Shown here: one piece after another, positions 58,400 to 64,000 of the stretch
How the letters are laid out: each line of letters opens with the position of its first letter
How positions within the stretch are numbered: the first letter of the stretch is position 1
Assembly (NCBI RefSeq): GCF_002307495.1
Contig: NZ_NTMR01000003.1
Coordinates: 62,001 to 126,000 of the forward strand
Direction of reading: 5' to 3'
Source: Pseudomonas abyssi
GTDB lineage: Bacteria > Pseudomonadota > Gammaproteobacteria > Pseudomonadales > Pseudomonadaceae
DNA: 64,000 nucleotides
Translations under genes and position numbers: made by a program
Notes under the pieces: generated by a model
Databases searched by the model: none
What the model was told of the DNA's origin: nothing
Seen by the model: the letters and a program-made list of their open reading frames with translations, nothing else

Positions 58400-59146
58400 A
58401 TGAGTGATCTGGAGCGGGTGTTTGGTTTGCACGCGGTGCAGGCTTTGGTCGAACGACATCCCAAGCGCATCAAGCGACTATTGCTGCAGGCTGGACGGTT
58501 GAATGAGCGGCAGCAGGCGGTACTGGCCTCGGCTGAACAGCAGGGCATTGCTGTTCAGCGGGTGGCTGGTGACGAGCTGGATGCCCAGGCCGAGGGCGTG
58601 CATCAGGGTGTGGTGGCGGAGGTCTCGCCGAGCCAGTTGTGGTCAGAGGAGATGCTTGGGCATCTGCTGGACCGGCTCGAGGGTACGCCTTTGCTGCTGG
58701 TGCTGGACGGTGTGACCGATCCGCACAATCTGGGCGCCTGTCTGCGCAGTGCCGATGCCGCTGGAGCGCACGCGGTGATCGTGCCGCGTGATCGCTCGGC
58801 CAGTCTGAATCCTACGGTACGCAAGGTGGCCTGTGGTGCCGCGGAAACCGTGCCGCTGGTGGCGGTGACCAACCTCAGTCGTACCCTCAAGCAGCTCAAG
58901 CAGCGCGGGCTCTGGGTGGTCGGCACGGCGGGGGAGGCGGAGCAGCTTATCTACGACGTCGACTTTACCGTGCCGTCGATCATTATCATGGGGGCCGAGG
59001 GCGCTGGTATGCGGCGTCTGACTCGCGAGCATTGCGACTACCTGGCCAAGCTGCCCATGGCTGGCAGCGTCAGCAGTCTCAACGTATCGGTGGCAACCGG
59101 TATTTGCCTGTTCGAAGCGGTACGCCAGCGCGCGGCATCGAGCTGA
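58400..59146 (+). CDS. rlmB: 23S rRNA (guanosine(2251)-2'-O)-methyltransferase
   Basis: RlmB methylates G2251 in the peptidyl-transferase P loop. The 248-residue protein has an N-terminal L30e-like RNA-binding domain (VFGLHAVQALVERHPKR) and a SPOUT knot domain with the three motifs: DPHNLGACLRSADAAGA, IIIMGAEGAGMRRL and LPMAGSVSSLNVSVATGI. ATG 58400 is preferred over the in-frame TTG at 58394. It follows rnr in the order conserved since enterobacteria. Confidence 0.96.
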   Translation: MSDLERVFGLHAVQALVERHPKRIKRLLLQAGRLNERQQAVLASAEQQGIAVQRVAGDELDAQAEGVHQGVVAEVSPSQLWSEEMLGHLLDRLEGTPLLLVLDGVTDPHNLGACLRSADAAGAHAVIVPRDRSASLNPTVRKVACGAAETVPLVAVTNLSRTLKQLKQRGLWVVGTAGEAEQLIYDVDFTVPSIIIMGAEGAGMRRLTREHCDYLAKLPMAGSVSSLNVSVATGICLFEAVRQRAASS

Positions 59147-59226
59147 CCTGGATGCCGACGGTACCGAGGGCGCCGTCGGTGTAACTTAACCGTTGCAGGG
59201 TAACTCGCCTCACGCCCAAACTATTG

Positions 59227-59290
59227 GCTTCCAGCTTCCAGCTTCCAGCTTCCAGCTTCCAGCTTCCAGCTTCCAGCTTCCAGCTTCCAG
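59227..59290. repeat. Nine tandem copies of the heptamer GCTTCCA
   Basis: Perfect units start at 59227, 59234, 59241, 59248, 59255, 59262, 59269, 59276 and 59283, plus one trailing G. The array lies in the 288-base gap between rlmB and rpsF, ending 41 bases upstream of the rpsF -35 element. No gene of its own is convincing here. Confidence 0.97.
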
Positions 59291-59331
59291 TCCAGGCTTT
59301 ACCTGCCTCCGGTCTGCTGCTGGCATTTCCC

Positions 59332-59360
59332 TTGCAAGCCGAGCGGCGCTTCACTAGAAT
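59332..59360 (+). promoter_or_regulatory. Sigma-70 promoter for the rpsF operon
   Basis: TTGCAA (59332-59337), a 17-base spacer and TAGAAT (59355-59360), followed by the GC-rich GGCCGCC typical of ribosomal-protein promoters. Confidence 0.75.
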
Positions 59361-59390
59361 GGCCGCCCCAAACCCTATGTTCCACTCCTT

Positions 59391-59430
59391 GCCAGACTGT
59401 TTGGGCAGCTGGCTATAACCCGTAAGGAGC
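59391..59430 (+). promoter_or_regulatory. Candidate S6:S18 autoregulatory leader of rpsF
   Basis: GCCAG (59391-59395) pairs with CTGGC (59409-59413), and CTG with CAG inside it, leaving a one-base bulge. A CCG (59420-59422) follows just before the AAGGAG ribosome site. A hairpin with a conserved CCG is the known target of the S6:S18 complex in rpsF leaders. I infer the match from layout, not from a covariance search. Confidence 0.45.
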
Positions 59431-59434
59431 TTAT

Positions 59435-59863
59435 ATGCGTCATTACGAAATCGTATTCCTGGTTCATCCGGACCAGAGCGAGCAGGTTAGCGCGATGGTT
59501 GAGCGCTACAGCAAAGTGATCGAAGAAGACGGCGGTAAAGTACACCGTCTGGAAGATTGGGGCCGCCGCCAGCTGGCTTACCCGATCGACAAGATCCACA
59601 AAGCTCACTACATCATGATGAACGTTGAGTGCAGCGCCAAGGCACTGGATGAGCTGAGCGAAAACTTCCGTTACAACGATGCCGTTATCCGTAACATGGT
59701 CATCCGCCGTGACGAAGCCGTTACCGAACAGTCTGACATGCTCAAGTCCGAGGAAAGTGGTCGTGGTGAGCGTCGCGAGCGTCGCGAGCGCAACGACGAC
59801 AACGATTCCAACGACAATGCTGACAACAGCAACGACGCCGACGACAACGGTGACGACGAGTAA
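59435..59863 (+). CDS. rpsF: 30S ribosomal protein S6
   Basis: S6 pairs with S18 on the 30S platform. The 142-residue protein has the normal core ([35 protein letters not shown]) and an unusual tail: a basic [11 protein letters not shown] block then some 22 Asp/Asn/Ser residues. In E. coli, RimK adds glutamates to the S6 tail; here a long acidic tail is encoded. It is the first gene of rpsF-rpsR-DUF2232-rplI. Confidence 0.97.
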   Translation: MRHYEIVFLVHPDQSEQVSAMVERYSKVIEEDGGKVHRLEDWGRRQLAYPIDKIHKAHYIMMNVECSAKALDELSENFRYNDAVIRNMVIRRDEAVTEQSDMLKSEESGRGERRERRERNDDNDSNDNADNSNDADDNGDDE

Positions 59864-59903
59864 GTTTTTTCAGTTCCCATTCCAGAATTAAGGAGACGCT
59901 GCC

Positions 59904-60134
59904 ATGGCACGTTTTTTCCGTCGCAGAAAGTTCTGCCGTTTTACCGCTGAAGGCGTAAAAGAGATCGATTACAAAGATCTCAACACTCTGAAGGCCTATG
60001 TCACCGAGACCGGCAAGATTGTCCCGAGCCGCATCACCGGTACCAAGGCCAAGTACCAGCGTCAGCTGGCCGTTGCTATCAAGCGCGCCCGCTACCTGGC
60101 TCTGCTGCCTTACACCGACGGCCACGGTCGTTGA
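59904..60134 (+). CDS. rpsR: 30S ribosomal protein S18
   Basis: The 76-residue protein begins [13 protein letters not shown], has the central [20 protein letters not shown] and ends [19 protein letters not shown], all typical of S18. AAGGAG precedes the ATG. It binds S6 on the 30S platform. No priB is found between rpsF and rpsR, unlike E. coli. Confidence 0.98.
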   Translation: MARFFRRRKFCRFTAEGVKEIDYKDLNTLKAYVTETGKIVPSRITGTKAKYQRQLAVAIKRARYLALLPYTDGHGR

Positions 60135-60173
60135 TTGGTAGCCAAAAGTAATTGATCGGGAAGCCGAATCGGC

Positions 60174-61067
60174 ATGCAGGGGCTCGCTGAATTCATAATG
60201 CGCGGTCGCAGGCAAGCTACCCTAGTGGTGGGTTTGTCAGTCGCCGTCCCCCTGTTGTTCTGGTTTGGTGCAGTAGTGCTGGCGCTGGTGTTATTGCGCC
60301 GCGGCTGGTCGGAAGGCATGTCGGTTGTGGTCTGGGGCGCGCTACCCGCGCTGGCCTGGGCCCTGATAGGCGATCCGACCCCGCTGCTGGTACTGCTGGG
60401 GAGTGCCGCGCTGGCGCTGTTGTTGCGTCAGCGCAGCGAGTGGTCACTGGTGACCATGGCGGCTGCACCGCTGGGGCTGGTATTTGCCCTGGTGCTGATG
60501 GCGACACTGCAAGCCCCCTTACAGCAGTTGGCCGAGCAGATCCAGGCGGCTCTGCCGCAGATGCTCAGCGAGCTGGGCGAGGTTGACGAGGCTGCTCTGG
60601 CACGCCTTCAGACCATGCTGGTGCCGCTGTTGGCTGGACTGATGGGTGCCACCCATGCAGCCATGACGCTGGTCAGCTTGATGCTGGCGCGCGCTTGGCA
60701 AGCCAGGCTGTACAACCCGGGTGGTTTCCGCGAGGAGTTTCACCGCCTGCGGTTGGCGCCTTGGATGGGCCTGGTATTGCTTCTGGCCGTGTTTGGTGCG
60801 CCGCAGGTTGATGGCCTGGTGCTGTTGGCGCCGGTGGCCACCGTGCCGCTGCTGTTTGCCGGCCTGGCGCTGGTGCACGGTGTGGTCGGTATCAAGCGCC
60901 TGGGTATCGGGCCGCTGGTCGTGCTGTACGTAGCGTTACTGTTCGTGTGGCAAGTGCTGTACCCCCTGATCATGATTTTGGCGTTTATTGATAGTCTGTT
61001 TGATTTCCGTTCCCGCCTTCAGCCGGTTTCCGGCGGCGGCAACGATGACTCAAACGGTCAAGGTTGA
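60174..61067 (+). CDS. DUF2232 integral membrane protein
   Basis: The 297-residue product is strongly hydrophobic, with about eight membrane helices (for example ATLVVGLSVAVPLLFWFGAVVL near the start and VVLYVALLFVWQVLYPLIMIL near the end) and a short polar C-terminus. It starts MQGLAEFIMRGRRQATLVVG. A membrane protein of the DUF2232 group sits between rpsR and rplI in pseudomonads, so it is a fixed member of this ribosomal operon. No function is established. Confidence 0.85.
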   Translation: MQGLAEFIMRGRRQATLVVGLSVAVPLLFWFGAVVLALVLLRRGWSEGMSVVVWGALPALAWALIGDPTPLLVLLGSAALALLLRQRSEWSLVTMAAAPLGLVFALVLMATLQAPLQQLAEQIQAALPQMLSELGEVDEAALARLQTMLVPLLAGLMGATHAAMTLVSLMLARAWQARLYNPGGFREEFHRLRLAPWMGLVLLLAVFGAPQVDGLVLLAPVATVPLLFAGLALVHGVVGIKRLGIGPLVVLYVALLFVWQVLYPLIMILAFIDSLFDFRSRLQPVSGGGNDDSNGQG

Positions 61068-61085
61068 ATTAAAGAGGTCATCGCA

Positions 61086-61532
61086 ATGGAAGTTATCCTG
61101 CTCGAAAAGATCGCGAACCTGGGTAACCTGGGCGACAAAGTCGCTGTTAAAGCTGGTTACGCTCGCAATTTCCTGCTGCCCTTCGGCAAAGCCACTCCGG
61201 CGACTGCTGACAACGTAGCTGCTTTTGAAGCGCGCCGCGCTGAACTGGAAAAGATCGCTGCCGAGAAGAAAGCCGAGGCTGAAGCCCGCGCTGCCAAACT
61301 GGCTGATCTGACTGTCACCATCGCTGCTAACGCTGGCGAAGAGGGCAAACTGTTCGGTTCCATCGGTACTCGTGACATCGCCGACGCTGTGACTGCAGCT
61401 GGCGTTGCCATCGAGAAGAGCGAAGTTCGTCTGCCCGACGGCGCGCTGCGTACCGTTGGCGAGTTCGACATCGATGTGCAGCTGCACACCGACGTTGACG
61501 CTACCGTCAAGCTGGTTGTTGTAGCCGGCTAA
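61086..61532 (+). CDS. rplI: 50S ribosomal protein L9
   Basis: L9 is the elongated protein at the base of the L1 stalk. The 148-residue product has the N-terminal domain [19 protein letters not shown] with [16 protein letters not shown], a long Ala/Glu/Lys helix and a C-terminal domain. AGAGGTCATCGCA precedes the ATG. A strong hairpin follows at 61597. Confidence 0.97.
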   Translation: MEVILLEKIANLGNLGDKVAVKAGYARNFLLPFGKATPATADNVAAFEARRAELEKIAAEKKAEAEARAAKLADLTVTIAANAGEEGKLFGSIGTRDIADAVTAAGVAIEKSEVRLPDGALRTVGEFDIDVQLHTDVDATVKLVVVAG

Positions 61533-61596
61533 TAACGATTGGCCTCGCGCTATCCGCCTTGAGCGGATGATTTGCCGGGGCTTTGTCGTTAGACTT

Positions 61597-61632
61597 CAAC
61601 ACGGCGCCTGTCTGCGGACAGGCGCCGTGTTG
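61597..61632. terminator. Long perfect hairpin after rplI
   Basis: A 16-bp perfect stem (61597-61612 with 61617-61632, loop TGCG) built on GGCGCC ends the ribosomal operon. It has no proper U tract, so it may end transcription weakly or protect the 3' end. Confidence 0.7.
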
Positions 61633-61665
61633 CATTTCTGATCAGGCTGTTTTGAGCGCACTCCC

Positions 61666-63069
61666 ATGACCGAATCACTGTATACCGACCGTCCCGAGCT
61701 GGACCTGCAGACCGCTGCCTTGAAGGTGCCTCCGCACTCGATTGAGGCCGAGCAGGCAGTACTTGGCGGGGTGATGCTGGACAACATGGCCTGGGAGCGA
61801 GTCGCCGAACAGCTGACTGACAGTGATTTTTATCGCCACGACCATCGGTTGATCTTTCAGGCGCTGGTGCGCCTGGCCTCGCGCAACCTGCCGTTCGACG
61901 TGGTGACCCTGGCGGAAGAGCTGGACAAGGAAGGGCTGACCGACCAGGTCGGTGGCCTGGCCTACCTCGGGCAGCTGGCGAAGAACACCCCCTCGGTGGC
62001 CAACATCAGCGCCTACGCCCAGATCATCCGCGAGCGCTCCACCCTGCGCCAGCTGATCAGCGTCAGCACCGAGATTGCCGATACCGCCTTCAACCCCAAG
62101 GGTATGCAGGCGACCGAGGTGCTCGATGACGCCGAACGCAAGATTTTTTCGATTGCCGAAAGCCGCCCAAAGACCGGTGGGCCGGAAGGGGTCAATGCCC
62201 TGCTGACCAAGGCGATCGATCGCATCGACACGCTGTTCAACAGTGAGGGCTCGATTACCGGCCTGTCGACCGGCTTTACCGAGCTGGACAACATGACCTC
62301 CGGCTTGCAGCCAGCTGACCTGATTATTGTCGCGGGTCGTCCCTCCATGGGTAAGACCACCTTTGCCATGAACCTGGTAGAAAATGCGGTGATGCGCAGT
62401 GACAAGGCGGTACTGGTGTTCTCGCTGGAGATGCCAGGTGAATCGCTGATCATGCGTATGCTGTCTTCCCTCGGGCGTATCGACCAGACCAAGGTGCGCT
62501 CAGGTCGGCTGGATGACGAGGATTGGCCGCGCCTGACCTCGGCGGTCAATATGCTCAATGACCGAAAGCTGTTTATCGACGACACCGCAGGTCTGTCGCC
62601 GATGGAGATGCGTACCCGCGCCCGCCGGATCGTGCGTGAGCACGGCGACCTCGGGTTGATCATGATCGACTACCTGCAGTTGATGCGTATCGGCGGCGCG
62701 GCGTCGGAAAACCGGACCAACGAGATCTCCGAGATTTCCCGCTCGCTCAAGGCGTTGGCGAAGGAGTTCAACGTGCCGGTCATCGCGCTATCGCAGCTCA
62801 ACCGCTCGCTGGAGCAGCGCCCCAACAAGCGCCCGATCAACTCCGACTTGCGTGAGTCCGGTGCGATCGAGCAGGACGCCGACGTCATCATGTTTGTCTA
62901 TCGTGATGAGGTCTATCATCCGGATACCCAGGACAAGGGGATCGCGGAGCTGATTATCGGCAAGCAGCGTAATGGCCCCATCGGCACGGCACGGATGGCG
63001 TTTCTGGGCAAATACACCCGTTTTGAAAACCTCGCGCCCGGCTCGTACTCCGGCTACGGGGAGGAGTGA
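61666..63069 (+). CDS. dnaB: Replicative DNA helicase
   Basis: DnaB is the hexameric 5'-3' helicase at the replication fork. The 467-residue protein has an N-terminal helical domain ([19 protein letters not shown]), a linker helix and a RecA-type domain with Walker [16 protein letters not shown], Walker [13 protein letters not shown], and [15 protein letters not shown]. It contains no intein. ygiQ starts two bases after the stop codon. Here dnaB is not beside an origin. Confidence 0.97.
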   Translation: MTESLYTDRPELDLQTAALKVPPHSIEAEQAVLGGVMLDNMAWERVAEQLTDSDFYRHDHRLIFQALVRLASRNLPFDVVTLAEELDKEGLTDQVGGLAYLGQLAKNTPSVANISAYAQIIRERSTLRQLISVSTEIADTAFNPKGMQATEVLDDAERKIFSIAESRPKTGGPEGVNALLTKAIDRIDTLFNSEGSITGLSTGFTELDNMTSGLQPADLIIVAGRPSMGKTTFAMNLVENAVMRSDKAVLVFSLEMPGESLIMRMLSSLGRIDQTKVRSGRLDDEDWPRLTSAVNMLNDRKLFIDDTAGLSPMEMRTRARRIVREHGDLGLIMIDYLQLMRIGGAASENRTNEISEISRSLKALAKEFNVPVIALSQLNRSLEQRPNKRPINSDLRESGAIEQDADVIMFVYRDEVYHPDTQDKGIAELIIGKQRNGPIGTARMAFLGKYTRFENLAPGSYSGYGEE

Positions 63070-63071
63070 AG

Positions 63072-64000
63072 ATGGCCGTCTCTATTCCGGTCGCCAAGCA
63101 TCAGCTGTTCGACTATCCACGTTACTGGGCCGAGTGCTTCGGTCCGGCACCCTTTATGCCGGTCAGTCGTGAGGAAATGGATCAACTGGGCTGGGACAGC
63201 TGCGATGTAATCATCGTTACCGGTGACGCCTACGTGGATCATCCCTCGTTCGGTATGGCGGTGATCGGCCGCTTGCTGGAGGCGCAAGGGTATCGCGTTG
63301 GCATCATCAGCCAGCCGGACTGGCACAGCAAGCAGGACTTCATGAAGCTAGGCAAGCCCAACCTGTTCTTTGGGGTGGCTGCCGGCAACATGGACTCGAT
63401 GATCAATCGCTATACGGCCGACCGCAAGGTGCGGTCCGATGACGCCTACACCGCCGGCGGGCAGGGTGGCAAACGCCCCGACCGCGCCAGCCTGGTTTAC
63501 AGCCAGCGCTGCCGGGAGGCCTTCAAGGATGTGCCTATCGTACTCGGTGGCATCGAGGCGTCGCTGCGCCGTATCGCCCATTACGACTACTGGCAGGACA
63601 AGGTGCGGCATTCGCTGCTGGTCGATGCCAAGGCCGATATCCTGCTCTACGGTAACGCCGAGCGTGCTGTCGTCGAAGTTGCTCATCGTCTGAGTCGCGG
63701 TGAGTCGGTTCAGGACATTACCGATGTGCGTGGTACGGCCTTTATTCGTCGTGACACGCCCGAAGGCTGGTTTGAGCTGGACTCCACCCGCATCGACCGC
63801 CCCGGCAAGATCGACAAGATCATCAACCCCTACGTCAACACCCAGGACACTGCCGCCTGCGCGGTGGAGCAGGCCAAGGGGCCGGAGCCCGAGTCGACGG
63901 CCGACGAGGTCCAGGTAATCGAGCTGTTGCCGCACCCGCGGCTTGAACGCAACCGTACCGTGATCCGGCTGCCTGCCTTTGAGAAGGTCAAGGGTGATCC
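63072..64000 (+). CDS. YgiQ family radical SAM protein, 3' end cut off
   Basis: ATG 63072 opens a frame that runs off the window with about 309 codons and no stop. The visible part is the N-terminal domain of YgiQ/UPF0313: [40 protein letters not shown] and [18 protein letters not shown]. The radical-SAM CxxxCxxC motif lies further on, outside the window. The function of YgiQ is not established. It follows dnaB as in P. aeruginosa. Confidence 0.92.
   Translation, partial: MAVSIPVAKHQLFDYPRYWAECFGPAPFMPVSREEMDQLGWDSCDVIIVTGDAYVDHPSFGMAVIGRLLEAQGYRVGIISQPDWHSKQDFMKLGKPNLFFGVAAGNMDSMINRYTADRKVRSDDAYTAGGQGGKRPDRASLVYSQRCREAFKDVPIVLGGIEASLRRIAHYDYWQDKVRHSLLVDAKADILLYGNAERAVVEVAHRLSRGESVQDITDVRGTAFIRRDTPEGWFELDSTRIDRPGKIDKIINPYVNTQDTAACAVEQAKGPEPESTADEVQVIELLPHPRLERNRTVIRLPAFEKVKGD

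Noticed and set aside
59227-59290. CRISPR array
   Set aside because: The units are 7 bases with no spacers and no cas genes are present.
59079-59354. Minus-strand frame encoding a repeated SWKLEAG peptide
   Set aside because: It is only the translation of the heptamer array plus flanks, overlaps rlmB and has no support as a gene.
61666-63069. Replication origin near dnaB
   Set aside because: No DnaA-box cluster, AT-rich unwinding stretch, or dnaA-dnaN neighbours are seen.

Overview
The window is a stretch of core chromosome from a gammaproteobacterium of the Pseudomonas lineage. The evidence is gene order: msbA-hldE, waaA, tolC/thiC, nudF-yqiB-cpdA-parE, parC, serB/fimX, psd, motAB, rsgA/orn/queG, nnr-tsaE-amiB-mutL-miaA-hfq-hflX-hflK-hflC, hisZ-purA, rnr-rlmB and rpsF-rpsR-rplI-dnaB run as in Pseudomonas, with high GC and dense, often ATGA-overlapping genes. 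The EF-P lysine-modification genes (epmB, efp, epmA) next to psd are unlike P. aeruginosa and hint at a deep-branching member such as the Halopseudomonas group; that placement is an inference with low confidence.

Layout. 1-4.8 kb is a surface-glycan block: a class III aminotransferase cut by the window edge, pseG-pseH-pseI of the pseudaminic acid pathway, then an opposing hexapeptide acyltransferase and an LPS-kinase-like gene. 4.9-12.4 kb is LPS export and core assembly (msbA, hldE, waaA), interrupted by an opposing three-gene set (an unrecognised protein, an aldo/keto reductase, an FAD oxidoreductase). 12.4-18.3 kb holds a TolC-type outer-membrane channel, thiC under a TPP riboswitch, and nudF-yqiB-cpdA. 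18.4-24.2 kb is topoisomerase IV (parE, parC) with two envelope-protein genes between the subunits. 24.2-31.1 kb has an AhpA/YtjB-like membrane protein opposite serB, then fimX and a PilZ-like neighbour, both tied to cyclic-di-GMP and type IV pili.

31.3-35.7 kb carries epmB divergent from efp-epmA, followed by psd and rhdA on the other strand. 35.8-39.4 kb has an HDOD-domain regulator divergent from motAB. 39.4-50.1 kb is the conserved housekeeping run for ribosome assembly, RNA turnover, tRNA modification, metabolite repair, cell-wall hydrolysis, mismatch repair and Hfq. 50.2-55.3 kb has hflKC, a small membrane protein, hisZ and purA. Two tRNA-Leu(CAG) genes in tandem, each with its own terminator, sit at 55.4-55.7 kb. 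The last part is rnr-rlmB, a 7-bp tandem repeat, the rpsF-rpsR-DUF2232-rplI operon, dnaB and the start of ygiQ.

I see no prophage, insertion sequence, CRISPR array, toxin-antitoxin pair or defence island. The points most worth a second look are the EF-P modification module, the repeated dyad and terminator upstream of the DUF2065-hisZ-purA genes, the nine-copy heptamer upstream of the rpsF promoter, the pseudaminic acid genes inside the LPS-core locus, and several uncharacterised conserved genes held between essential ones.
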